Part shown: positions 1-10,960 of the stretch, piece after piece
How the letters are laid out: every line of letters begins with the position of its first letter
How positions within the stretch are numbered: the first letter of the stretch is position 1
The notes under the pieces: model-generated
Databases searched by the model: none
Told to the model about the DNA's origin: nothing
The model's input: only the letters and a program-made list of their open reading frames with translations
Position numbers and translations under genes: made by a program
Source of the DNA: Poecilobothrus nobilitatus
Taxonomy: Eukaryota > Arthropoda > Insecta > Diptera > Dolichopodidae
Length of the DNA stretch: 64,000 nt
Reading direction: 5' to 3'
Assembly (NCBI GenBank): GCA_947095535.1
Contig: OX352773.1
Coordinates: 105,911,948-105,975,947, forward strand

Positions 1-2625
1 TCTTAAAGCTTGAATTATGGTAATGCTTTTTCTATCATTTAGTTTAATTATTGATAAGTGTTTTGTAAATTTATCTATTGTTGTTAAAAATACTTCTTTT
101 TTTAAGTAATACGTGTCGCCATGAACTATTTCATTCGGTTCAGAAGGTGTTGCAGATATATTAAAATTATATTGATTAGGTTTCCGATCATACTTTGCTA
201 AATTACAAATATCGCAGTTATTTATATATTTGTAAATAAGATCTTTCATTTTTGGAAAATAGTATTTATCTTTCAATTCATTAAAATTTTCTAAAATACC
301 TCTATGATTTGTTTTTTCATGGGTTTCTTTTATTATATTTAGTAAATCGGTTTCGCTTTCTATTTCTTGAGCTAATTTAGTACATCTAATAAACTTTACT
401 TTTCTATCGTTACTGAATAATTCTATTAGTTTTCTTTGTAATATTGCAAATTTATTATCGTTCAATTCTGAATAAATCGCAGTAATACCTTTTTTAATGA
501 GCCTTCGTAGTACGTCATTTAAATAATTTTGATTTTTTAAATCATCTTCGGATATAAAAATTTTTTTATATTTGTTATATTTGGTAATCAATTCACCTGG
601 TTTAGTTACTACTAGGTGGATTTGATTAAAATATTTGTTTACTATATTTTCTACAATTGGAATGTGGTCATCCAAATTTTCGATGCCACTATGAATTGTA
701 GCTAAATCGCTTTCCATGTTAGAAGAAGACTCATCTAATTGAAAAATATTATTTATTTCATTTTTTTCAATATTGATTCTGCTAAGGAAATCGGCCACTT
801 TATTGTCTTTTCCTTTAACATATTCTATATCAAAATTGAATTCATTTAATTTAATTCTCCATCTTTGGAGTTTTGAATTCGGTTCTTTTAGTGAGTTTAG
901 CCAAACTAGAGGTCTATGATCCGTTTTTATAGTAAATCTAACACCAAACAGGTACGGTCTAAAGTACTTAGTTGCCCAAACAATTGCCAAGAGCTCTTTC
1001 TCGATAGTACTATAACGATTTTCGTGATCATTTAATGTTCTACTTGCAAATGCAATTGGATGTCCATTTTGTAATAAAACAGCCCCAATAGAAAAGTTAC
1101 TTGCATCAGTAGTTACGGTAAATTATTGATTAAAATTTGGGTATTTTAATATTGGATCACTAGTAATGATTTCTTTAAGTTTCTCGAATGCTTGAATATA
1201 TTTAGGATTGTTAATGTCAATTTTATTATCTTTTTTCAAGCAATAAGTTAATGGTTGGGCAATTTTAGCGTAGTCTTTAATAAACTTACGATAATACCCA
1301 GTAATACCTAAAAAGCTTTTAATGGATTTTCGAGAATTTGGTAGTTTTAGTTTTTTTATCAATTCAATTTTTTTTTGGTTTGGTTTAATTCCCTTATCTG
1401 TAAGTAAATGTCCTAAATATTCTGATTCTTTAGAAAAAAATAAACATTTATCTAATTGTATTTTTAAATTAAATTTTCTTAACATTTCAAATATTTTTCT
1501 AATTGCGTTTTCATGTTCTTGTAGTGACGTACTGAAAATTAGTATATCGTCTAGATATACGACACAGATATGATTTATAAAGTCACGTAAAACATAATTT
1601 ATCATTCGTTGGAATGTTGCAGGAGCATTCTTCAACCCGAATGGCATCCTGACAAACTCATAGTGACCTTGTGGGGTCGAAAAGGCTGTTTTCGGTTGAT
1701 CTTTTTCGTCTACAAGGATTTGATGAAATCCTTTAGCGAGATCAATAGTAGAGAAATATTGGACTTTACCTAGTTTATCAAAGAGAGATTCAATATTCGG
1801 AATAGGAAATTTATCTTCAATTGTAATCTCATTCAATTTCCTATAATCTACCACTATTCTCCATTTTTGTTTTCCTGATTGATCTAGTTTTTTGGGAACT
1901 ATCCAGATAGGTGAATTATAAGGAGAATTACTACGTTTTACTATCCCCTGAGATAGCATTTCGGAAATTTGTTTTTCCACCTCATGTTCATGAATCTTAG
2001 GAAATCTGTAAATTTTCGAATAGATAGGATGGCTATTTTTTGTGATAATTTGATGTTTAATACAATTAATGTTGGTTAAGGTCTGACCTTCTTGATAAAA
2101 GAGATCTTTATTTTCTGTTATAATTTTTTTTAATAATTTATTTTCTTCGTTATTAAGATGATTTGTTTTTATAAAATCAAAGATATTTGTTTTTAGATCT
2201 AATGAATACAATTCATTAATGTCATTATAAGGGCAAGCATTTTTAAATTTTGTTATTTTTCCCATTATTTCGATCGTTTCCATTTCAAAGTCTATTTTTG
2301 CTCCTACGGCTTTCAATACGTTTTGTCCTATAATCGCGTCAAATTGTTTATTATTAAGTTTTAATACCTTCCAAAGGATTTGTGCTGAGTGATTAAATTC
2401 TATTGGAACGTCAGTAATTAATGTATGAAATATTTTACTAGCACCGAATAATGTGAGAATTTTTAAAGGATTTTTCAATTTTTCTTTTTTTATTTCGGGA
2501 AATAAGGTTTCATTGATAACTGATGTTGTAGCACCTGTATCAATTAAACAATTTACTTTTGTATTATTTATTGTAAATTGGACTATCGGTAAATTGGTTT
2601 CCGAGGCACTGAATGAAAATTTTCT
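1..2625 (-). pseudogene. pol: Ty3/gypsy (17.6/297-like) pol: protease, reverse transcriptase, RNase H, partial integrase
   Basis: The pol frame opens at 2625 inside the gag 3' end. In order it holds an aspartic protease with LIDTGATTS (catalytic DTG codons at 2533-2541), a reverse transcriptase with FSTIDLAKGFHQI, FGLKNAPATFQ and YLDD (1546-1557), then RNase H ([34 protein letters not shown]) and the start of an integrase with an H-H-C-C zinc module (HEKTNH, CDIC) leading to HGDTYY. A TAA at 1123-1125 interrupts the frame between RT and RNase H where CAA (Gln) is expected; apart from that stop the reading frame stays open to the window edge. The rest of the integrase and the 3' LTR lie outside. 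Domain order and the tRNA-Ser primer site place it near 17.6/297 in the gypsy family. The single nonsense change suggests a recently active copy, now defective. Confidence 0.93.
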
Positions 2626-3794
2626 TCAGTTTGCTCATTTTGGTTATCTAAAGAAACATTGTTAATATTAACATCATAGGTATCCATTGGCTCTGTAGGT
2701 TGATTATAGTTATTATTTTGATTTGTAAAATTTCCGCTATAATTACGACGGAATCTACTTTGCCCTGAATTATTAGGATTGATTGGACGATTAAAATTTG
2801 AATTAGAATTATATCCATTAAAATGATTATTGGGATTATTATTATAGTTATTATTATGGTTTGGAAAATTATTAGAACGATAGTGATTGGAATTATTATT
2901 ATAATTATTATTATGACTTGAAAAATTATTAGAGCGATAGTGATTGGAATTATTATTATTATAATTATTATTTAAAAAATTTTTAGAGCGATTGTTATTT
3001 AAATTGTTATTATAATTATTATTGAAATTAGAGTTTCTAAAAGTAGTATTAGAACGATTATAATTGTTTTTATTTTTATCATTACGTGAAAAATTTTGAT
3101 TCTTATTAAAATTATAATTGTTATTGTTGGTGGAAATACCAGTTTGCAAAAGCTCATAATAAGCTTCCTCTAAATTATCAATATTTTTAAGCCTTAAAAA
3201 TATACTATCGGATCTAGGGAGTTTATTGAGAAATTTCTCTAAAATGCTTTTTTCATTATTGGATGGTTTAAAATCGATAGGGGAATTTGGATCAAGTTTA
3301 TATTTTAAATTTAGCTTATCTAGTATTTCTGTTAATTGATAATAAAATTGACTTACATTTAAAAATTTAATTTCATCTGCTTTCTCTTTCAGCTTGAGGT
3401 AATCTTCTGGTATTCCGAATGATCTCTTTAATTGATTTTTAATGTCACTCCATGTCGCGTTTTCCAATCTGCGTATGCTGGCTGCGGCTGCTCCTTGTAT
3501 TTTTGATAATATTATGCTGACAAGATAAGATTTTAATCCTGGATCTGGTGTTAAACCCATGATATTATCAGCTTCTTTGAAAAATGATATTAACTCAAAC
3601 GTTCCATCTGCTCTAAATACTGGAATAGATCTAGCTTCGGATATTAAATCATTTGTTGAGATTGAATTTATTGTTAATGCCATTTCTGATGTTTCGTTAG
3701 TTAACTTGATATTATTTAAAATACTATTATATTCGCTAATAGTTTCGAGTTTAAGTTTGTTTTTATTTTTATAATTGATTCGATATGGTTTCAT
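2583..3794 (-). CDS. gag: Ty3/gypsy gag polyprotein
   Basis: This uninterrupted 403-residue frame is the structural (capsid-forming) protein of the LTR element. Residues about 45-210 are a gag-type helical domain (RADGTFELISFFKEAD, IQGAAAASIRRLENATWSDIK). Residues about 220-370 are a low-complexity Asn/Tyr/Arg-rich stretch made of NNNYNNN and NHYRSNN blocks; two blocks of about 60 bp are near-identical tandem copies. No CCHC zinc knuckle is seen, which is usual for gypsy-type gag. The end overlaps the pol frame in the -1 register. The start is the first Met, about 350 bases downstream of the primer site. The frame is intact although pol carries a stop. Confidence 0.88.
   Translation of the reverse strand: MKPYRINYKNKNKLKLETISEYNSILNNIKLTNETSEMALTINSISTNDLISEARSIPVFRADGTFELISFFKEADNIMGLTPDPGLKSYLVSIILSKIQGAAAASIRRLENATWSDIKNQLKRSFGIPEDYLKLKEKADEIKFLNVSQFYYQLTEILDKLNLKYKLDPNSPIDFKPSNNEKSILEKFLNKLPRSDSIFLRLKNIDNLEEAYYELLQTGISTNNNNYNFNKNQNFSRNDKNKNNYNRSNTTFRNSNFNNNYNNNLNNNRSKNFLNNNYNNNNSNHYRSNNFSSHNNNYNNNSNHYRSNNFPNHNNNYNNNPNNHFNGYNSNSNFNRPINPNNSGQSRFRRNYSGNFTNQNNNYNQPTEPMDTYDVNINNVSLDNQNEQTEENFHSVPRKPIYR
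2616..2622 (-). promoter_or_regulatory. -1 ribosomal frameshift heptamer between gag and pol
   Basis: On the minus strand the gag codons read GAA AAT TTT CAT, which contains the heptamer A AAT TTT (X XXY YYZ). It lies just inside the overlap of gag (stop at 2583-2585) and the pol frame, which is open from 2625. Pol codons start one base upstream of gag codons, so a -1 slip is needed. Heptamers of this form drive gag-pol expression in retroviruses and gypsy-group elements; its use here is inferred. Confidence 0.75.
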
Positions 3795-4141
3795 TCACTT
3801 AAGATTTTTCTTTTCTTTTGTTTTGTGTTCTTTTATCGCTACAAATTTCTTTTAATAAAAAAGCCTGACGCCACTTTTGTCACTTTAGTTTTTATTTTTT
3901 TTTTTTTTTCTTTTTTTTTTTTTTATAATGTTATTCAATACAATTTTTAAAAGTTAATTGAAGTTATCTTGATTTAACTTGAATATTGATATATAAAAAA
4001 AATTCTTTTTAATAAAAGTTTTACTAAAGTCACTGGTAATATAATTTTATAGATAACTTTCACTTTTATATATTATTTTTTATTTTTTTATTTTTTTTTT
4101 ATTTTTTTTTTTTATTTTACCGTTATCGGACGTCAGTTAGC
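3795..4141 (-). other. Untranslated leader of the gypsy element
   Basis: No reading frame is visible. Between primer site and gag the plus strand is very T-rich (so A-rich in the RNA), with long homopolymer runs at 3893-3924 and 4075-4118. It would hold any packaging signal, but none can be recognised. Confidence 0.6.
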
Positions 4142-4160
4142 GATCCTACCGACTGCGCCA
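4142..4160 (-). other. Primer binding site, tRNA-Ser type
   Basis: Minus strand TGGCGCAGTCGGTAGGAT is complementary to the 3' end (with CCA) of insect tRNA-Ser, as recalled for 17.6 and 297. It lies immediately inside the 5' LTR and about 350 bases before gag, the expected place for minus-strand priming of reverse transcription. Confidence 0.85.
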
Positions 4161-4730
4161 GTTTTATTATTTTATAAGATTGAGGTTTATAAAATAATAT
4201 TCTTTATAAATTAAACACGAAACAATTTTGATTTTTTATTTTAATTTTCTTTATTAAAAATTAAATGTTAAACCTTACGAATCTAGACTTAAACTAACTT
4301 TTACATTTTACAAATTTTATATTTAGAATTCAATTTTAAATATTGATTATTATTAATATTTTACAAAGAAAAACAAGAAAAAGAAATTTATTATATTTTC
4401 AAGTGCTTTCGATTTCTGTTATTGCACTTGAAAAGGAAATTGTGTAAGAATTTAATTTTGAATCAAAAAAAATTGGTCTTGCGTTATTTGTAATTTGATC
4501 TCTTATTTTTAATTCAATGACTTAATTTTAATTTATTGTACTTGAAAAGAAATTTTGTAAGAGTTTAAATTTAAATAAAAAATTTTGGTCTTGCTTTGTT
4601 TGAAATATGATCCTTTTTCATTTAATGACCTAACTTTAGTTTATTGTACTTTAAAACGAATTATTGTATTTTACATAGCGGTCAACGGAATAAAAGAAAA
4701 GAAAAACAACAAAAAAAGAATTTTATAATA
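4161..4730 (-). repeat. 5' LTR of the gypsy element (outer border approximate)
   Basis: Everything upstream (in element orientation) of the primer site is read as LTR. It is AT-rich, with AATAAA-type signals near the inner end. The outer border cannot be fixed because the partner LTR is outside the window. The LTR contains an imperfect tandem duplication of about 115 bp: 4428-4543 and 4544-4653, each beginning with a CTTGAAAAG-like block, followed by TTGGTCTTGC and a block ending near TTTATTGTACTT; a third unit is only started. Confidence 0.65.
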
Positions 4731-4829
4731 TCAAGTATGAAAATTAATTTATTGATTAGACCTCCTAGAAATTACATCTTCTAATTTGGTTTGTTGGATA
4801 TATGACATGCACATATATATAACAGGAGC

Positions 4830-5560
4830 AGACAAATACTACGAAGAAAAGGCTTCTAGAAGAGGTTTTTCACTGTAGAATACGGGAAACACATCTGCTT
4901 TTCGACATCAGGGTACGCAGAAACAATACCAGGTATTACATTTGAGGCAGAAAATATTCCAGAAACAAAATATATGGGAAGAATTTCAAGGTTACACTGG
5001 TAGTGATGATCAGTATACATACTTCGAAATACGCACCGATAAAGAAGCATAGCAGAAAATAATGAAGCAAACAACATTGCAAAATTCACACCATCTAAAG
5101 GAAAAGCAACGGTAGAACTAAATTTGTGGGGCGAGCAGCAATGAATAAAATTACATACACATGCGCTGTATCGATAACTTTTAAACGAAATATACATAAC
5201 AGTCAATCTCTGGACAGAAGAAATAGCAGTGCTGAAAAGGCAATTTTTACATCTGCGCCCAATATCATAACGGGATTTTTTAAGCCGTTCCGGTGTCATA
5301 CAGAAGAATCAGAAAAACTTTTCATACATAAAGAAAAGACAGATCAGCAAGTGGAAGGCCTTAAGTACAGAGCTTAACGATTTTCCATGGGGGCTGTCAT
5401 GAAGATAAAGGCATCAGTTACAGAATATCGAATGGAGGAGGATATCATGCAAAATATTGTGGATAAGCTTTTGTCCAACACATCCAAGGAAATGCAAAGT
5501 ACATAAACGTAGAGGTACCTTTATGTAACTTTCATTCAAAATAAATTGTTATGAAGGTAA
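4830..5560 (+). pseudogene. Unrecognised decayed coding-like segment
   Basis: Base composition changes sharply here to roughly 40% G+C against about 25% around it. The plus strand gives protein-like stretches in changing frames: a 44-codon run around 4875-5005 (including GITFEAENIPETKYMGR), a run including ANNIAKFTPSKGKATVEL near 5070-5130, and an 84-codon open stretch at 5126-5377. Minus-strand frames also stay open in places. I do not recognise the product. It could be a captured viral or host sequence that has decayed, or a transposon region I cannot place. Only the composition and the frame-hopping signal are observed. Confidence 0.3.
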
Positions 5561-7399
5561 CACTGAATATGAAGATCATCTGTAATTCAAAAAGTGTGTA
5601 GCCTTTAATTCAGCGCGATGGGTTGACTTGAACGAATCGTTTATCCGCTCTTTCGGCATTGTGGCATATTTTTTAAGAATTTTTGAGGATAATCTACCTA
5701 ATTGCTAGTACAAGAGGAATGGAACAAGAAAATCAGTGTTCGTAGATGCAGCGCAGGGTGAAATTTTGGGCGTTAACTTATAGATATTGCTATATGACAG
5801 TCCATTTCGCATGTAAATACAGAACAACAATTCCGTCGTAGGACATGCAGATGACGGCTATCATCTCAGCTAGAGAAACAGACGAAGTACAAATTGAACT
5901 GTCATGTTAAGTTATAAGAAGGGCAAATTGATGGATGAACTAGCATGTCTTGGAATTTTATAATACAGTTACGGCAATTAAAATCATCCATTATAAATGG
6001 ATAATAGGGAACAGGACGTAATCACGTTTTTCAAAATCTCACCAAGACAAAATACCGCTAATGTTAAAAATTCAGCTTTTCTGTAATTTGATTTGTTTAT
6101 TTTTTATTACACGGAAAGATGATAAGTAAACAGCAAATATTTTTTTTATAAATATGGAATTTTATTATTTTTTTCTATAGAAAAAAAGAACAAATATTTT
6201 TATATCTTTGAAATATTTATGCAAGCAAAATTAATTCGAGGGAATTTTAGAGTTGGATCCAAAATCAGGATTATACCCTTTTTCGAGAATATTTATACAT
6301 ATATATATGTGATATCTTCAATTAGGGAGAGATTTGAGAGTTGAATTCAAAATTAGAGTTGTAGGGCTTTTCCATAGTATTTATATGTACAAGTAAGATT
6401 CTCAAAAAAATTTACATCTTTTTATAGTTTTTAATACCTTTCGTACCTCGTATAAATTTACCTCGAATTTTGTAAAAAAAATTTTATCATGCATTAAATC
6501 TTTCCTTAAGTTATTGTTAGAGGCACCACCTTTATAGAGTAGGTGTTTATCATTACAGTATCATTATTATTATAATTTAGCTTTATAGATATTTTTATAA
6601 AAGATTTTGTTTCTAAGCAGGGTTATAATATCTATAAATAAGCAATGTTGAAAATATCTACTTACTAATAATTATTGCAATACCGTCATGCTGAGAAAGT
6701 TCTCTATCGTATCCGTTGTTACTATTAATACTTTTATTTGAGTTAAGCGATGTCACTTATTATTGGAACTATCACTACTATGACTATGAGTCATAAAATT
6801 CAGTTTTTTTTGTTAAGAATGTTTTGTTCATACAAAATAAAATTTTTACGTTTTAAAAAAAAATGTTTATGTTAATCCATCAATAATCTGAAGACTGAAA
6901 TATAACCTGTTTACTTTGGTTTCTATTTAATTTAGCAAAATTTTTTTTGTATTGTCTTAAGTTAAGAGATTTTTGTATTCTCTGTAGACATACGAGTTGA
7001 AGTAAACAAAAAAGAAATATGCTATGCAATAATTAATAATAATTAAGAATATTATTTTTCTTAAGTGATATTTAGGTCAATTATACAGTTATTTGACTAC
7101 CAAAATAAGAATTCATTAATATTCAGTTAATATGTAATATTTTTAAATTATATAATAAGTTGAATTTTGAAAAGTTTTGTAAATTAAAGTCAAATGCAAT
7201 AAAATAAATTAAAAATTTATTTAAAAATAATTAAAATAAACTTTTTGAAAAAAGAGGTAAGTATATCTATATCCATATCTAAATATAATAAAAGACAAGC
7301 TGCTGCTGCTGATGCACGCTAATCAGTTATGTTAAATGTTATGTTATGCTACCGTTATGTTAAATGTTAATTTAACAAATGTTATGCTATGAAAAGAAA
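5561..7399. other. AT-rich DNA without a recognisable gene
   Basis: No convincing coding frame or known repeat is seen. Near 7300-7325 there is a short CTG/CTGATG run, and at 7325-7380 repeated TTATGTTAAATG words. Confidence 0.5.
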
Positions 7400-7972
7400 G
7401 AAACGTACATCTGATATTTACGTACATAACAGATAGAAAACAGTAAATATTAAAATTTTATATAAAAAGAAAGAAAAAAAAAGGCACTGTATAATTCAAA
7501 ATTTTTAAAAGGTCGCATTTTTAAGTAGAACATTATAAAATTACAATAATATTTTTATTTAAATTTTGAATTTTGCTATGCAACATTTTCTTAATTTTTT
7601 AAAAATCTTGCCACAATATAATATAATACAATGAAACAATCAGAAGTTCAGACCATAATGTAGACAGTATATGAATGTATATATGAGTATATATGTATGT
7701 AGTTATAGATTCATTATTTTTTAATACCAACAATTATATTTATATGAATGGACGGTAAATGTAAACGAACAAAAAAAATTCAGAATGTTCTATACATAGG
7801 TAATAAATTTATATTTCTTAAATAGACTGTATGTGCTACTATAAAAACTTCAAATTTAAAAAAAAAAATTAAAGAAAACTTTTATGTTTTCCAATCAAAA
7901 ATATCATATAGATTTATTATTTTAAAGTAACATAATATCAATTAATAGCAACCATTATGTTTATGTATGCAA
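7400..7972 (-). repeat. Dispersed unit of the 43-45.7 kb satellite (left of P-like insertion)
   Basis: This stretch matches, in reverse orientation, the 735-bp satellite unit at 43.1-45.7 kb. Shared words include AAAATTTTTAAAAGGTCGCATT, the low-complexity AAGAAAG tract and GAATGGACGGTAAA with AAACGAACAAAAAAAATTC. It is cut at 7972 by the P-like element and resumes at 9691. Confidence 0.75.
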
Positions 7973-8687
7973 CATAAACTACATAAATATCAAGACCGGA
8001 ACAAGACCCCTAAGAATGTATTAGTGCAAAATTTAAACATGTATTCTGAAAATTGAGAGAGTTTTGACAGTTTCTTTTTTTCATTTTTTTGCTTAGAAAA
8101 AAGTAGAAAATTAAGAAATTTTAGCAATTTTCATTTACAACTTTAAATATGAAATACTACCCTAAATATATCGAAATTTATATTAAAATAAAATTCAAAA
8201 TTTTTTGTAACACATATCAAAAATTCAAGGTTCAACTCGAATTTTTAATTATATTTTTCTCAAAATATATTTTCCAACTTTTTCTAGCATTTCTTGACTG
8301 CAGGCATTTTGAAATGTTTAAATAACAAAAAAAAAATTTTTTTTCTTTGCTATCTGTCAATTTTTTAAAAGCTTTCTAAAAAAAAGTGGGGTAAAGCAGG
8401 TAACAAAATTTAATTTTATATCGAGTTTTAATATATATAATTTTAATGAAAATATATAAATTATATATTAAAAAAAAATTTAGAGTTTTTCCTAAATACT
8501 GGTAAAAAAATTAACTTTCTATCAATTTTTTTTAGTATCATTACAAGTATTGGAAAAAAAAAAGAACCTGAAATTTTTGATAAGCAATTTTATTTTTTCG
8601 ATACACACTATAAAAAAAAATAAGGTGCATTAAGAATAGTGCAATATTTATATTTTTTAATTTAATTTTTTTTATTGCTTTTTAATT

Positions 8688-8942
8688 ATGGTTCGTACTT
8701 GTTGTATCCCTGGGTGTAAATCGAATTATAAATGTAAAACGAAAAGTAGTGCTGTCTGTTCAATCCAGTTTTCTATGAAAAGTTTTCGTAGTCAGAGTTC
8801 TGACAGACCAACTTTATTACCTAATGCGATTCCAAGCACTTTCCCTAATATTCCGGATTTAAAATTAGTTGATGAAAATTGTATTTTTAATTTTAATAAT
8901 TTAGTAACTAAAATTGAAGAAAAAATTGATTTAAATGGCTGA
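8688..8942 (+). pseudogene. THAP-domain N-terminus of a P/THAP9-like transposase, internally deleted
   Basis: The frame begins MVRTCCIPGCKSNYK, the start of a THAP zinc finger (first two Cys of C2CH). The expected later Cys and His of the finger are missing, so the domain looks deleted after about residue 20. The downstream segment with RPTLLPNAIPSTFPNIPD is the Pro-rich linker usually found after THAP in insect THAP proteins. THAP binds element ends in P transposase. It lies inside the terminal-repeat element at 7973-9690, which supports the family call. The product cannot be a working transposase. Confidence 0.7.
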
Positions 8943-9018
8943 CTTTTGTTTAAAAATAAATCTTATATTGTGTTATACTGTTTAGAAAATGAGAATTATT
9001 ACTGTTTAGAAATGAGAA

Positions 9019-9246
9019 TTGAGAAAAAATTCGGTGAAAAGGTATAGTTATAATACAATAATAATGTCATTTTTAATCTATGCCCATTCTAAATCTACAT
9101 ATTCAGTTCTTAGTAAATTTCTTTTTCTTCCCTCTATTAGGTATCTTCGAAAATTATCTTCAAGTTTACATATAACACCAGATCATAAAAATGACGAAAA
9201 TGATGATCATTTTTTAACTGCTGCATCTCAGTCCTTAAATACATAA
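9019..9246 (+). pseudogene. P/THAP9-like transposase fragment
   Basis: The stretch around residues 20-50, including HSKSTYSVLSKFLFLPS and RYLRKLSSSLHI, resembles the segment of P/THAP9 transposases that follows the THAP and coiled-coil regions (usually of the form Y-F-L-R-x-x-F-x-L-P-S-x-x-T-L-R-x-W). The catalytic RNase H-like core is absent. It lies about 80 bases after the THAP fragment inside the same terminal repeats, so it is read as the same broken gene. Confidence 0.6.
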
Positions 9247-9690
9247 ACTTAAATACATATTATTCATATACAGATCTACTATATGCACAAGAAAAAAATA
9301 GCATATCAATTTTTCAAATTAATTTAATTCGCTCACTTTTTTTGTGCTATTACTGTACCAAATTATTGCTCTCTTTAAAGAGCTTTAAGCTTTAGGAAAA
9401 AAATGAAAAAATTTTACAAAATTCGGGTAGACTGTTTTTTATCAACGTTTTTATAAATAAAAAAATTATAAATTCAATTTTTTTTTGTATTCAGATAGTG
9501 TAAAAAATTATGAATTTTAAGGTTTACTTAGAAATTTTTTCAAAAAAATGTCTATTTTAAAAGTTATTAAAGATTTAAAGTTACCCCACTATTTAGCTTT
9601 TACTTTTCCCATAAGAGCAAATGTAAATAGAGGGGTAAATTGAGCTTTCGTTCTCTTCAGTTCCTGTCTTGATAGTTTATGTAGTTTATG

Positions 9691-9890
9691 GTATGCAATT
9701 ATACATATGAATGGACGGTAAACATAAACGAACAAAAAAAATCTAGAATGTTCTATAGGTAATAAATTCCTATTTTTTAAATAGACTATGTATAAATTTA
9801 ATATTAAAAAAAAAGAAATACTTAGCGTACCTAAATAATAGAAAACAAAAAAAAAGTGAAATGTAATACTGCGAAGTAAAATAAAAACAT
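9691..9890 (-). repeat. Satellite unit, right of the P-like insertion
   Basis: This continues the unit interrupted at 7972 (after the 8-bp duplication): GAATGGACGGTAAAC, AACGAACAAAAAAAATC, and TACTTAGCGTACCTAAATAA followed by GAAAACAAAAAAAAAG, all found reversed in the 43-45.7 kb array. Part of the left flank (the GAATGGACGG block) is repeated here because each unit holds two copies of that block. Confidence 0.7.
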
Positions 9891-10960
9891 AATGAAAATA
9901 AAATAAAAAATTTAAAACAACTTAATTTAACTGAAATAGAATATAATAGAAAGTAAATTGAAGAAATAACTAATAATCATAAATTTTTTAATACCCTTAA
10001 TTATAAATATTATTTATTGTAATATAATTTTTACTTATCGTAATATTTGCAACAATAATAAATATTAAATTCTTTTGTAATAAAATAAAAATTTCTAAAA
10101 TAATTAGCTTCATCGGAGCCTCAGTTTAAGGAGGATGGAGTTATGTTCCACAGATAAAATACATAAAATATATATAAGAAAATAAACAAACAGATAAAGA
10201 TTCCAAACATTTAACAGTTACTTTTATTTAATTACTTTCACTTAACTTAACTTTTAAATAACTCTAAATATGGTTTACAAATTTTTCTTTAACCCTAATA
10301 AATAATAATAACCTCCTACAAAATTTTGCTGATGAGCATATTCTTTCTTTATACCTACTGTATCGAAACATACAGTATAATTTATTTTCTAAACATTTAA
10401 CACGGTTTATTTTGTAACACGAATCCAAATAAAATAATAAAAAGAATAAAAACGTTCAAAACGTTTTTATTTTTGTAATATGAAATTCTTATTCTAAATT
10501 CTGCAATAATTATACCTACGCCAATAATATTGTTTTGCAGATATGTTTTTTTATCCACGTTTTTTATATTGCTATAAGAAGGAATGATATCGATTTTATT
10601 TTTTTTAATATGAAAATAAAAAAAAGAAAATTTTGTAATTATAAGTAAAAATGCACAAATGTAAATTGTAAATTAAATCTAAGAAAATGTAAAAATTAAA
10701 AAGCTAGTTCTGAAGTAGATTTAAAAAAAAAATAGAGCAAAAGTTCTATCATTAAAAATTGTTTGGTTTAAATAAATTAAATAACAAAACAAGTTTTACT
10801 TCATTTAATTTTTTTTTTTTTAAATAAACCAGAAATCAAAATTTTTAAACTCACTTACAGGGCCACTCGTGTAATCAATTTTTGCTTCATCAAATCTAAA
10901 CATCTGTATTAAAAGGTTTTTTAAGATATGCTAACAACATGTTTTCGCTTAGCAATTCCT
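9891..10960. other. AT-rich DNA, no gene seen
   Basis: Only AT-rich low-complexity sequence is visible here; I find no coding frame and no repeat that I can tie to another part of the window. Confidence 0.5.

Larger units (their letters stand above)
7973..9690 (+). mobile_element. P-like DNA transposon with TIRs and 8-bp target duplication
   Basis: The left end reads CATAAACTACATAAATATCA from 7973 and the right end, reverse-complemented from 9690, reads CATAAACTACATAAACTATC; the match continues with AAGACCGGAAC against AAGACAGGAAC, giving terminal inverted repeats of about 30 bp. GTATGCAA flanks both ends exactly (7965-7972 and 9691-9698). P elements make 8-bp duplications and have 31-bp repeats starting with CA. 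A subterminal inverted pair AGTGGGGTAA (8384-8393) and TTACCCCACT (9583-9592) is also P-like. The interior encodes only transposase fragments, so this 1.7-kb copy is non-autonomous. Confidence 0.85.
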
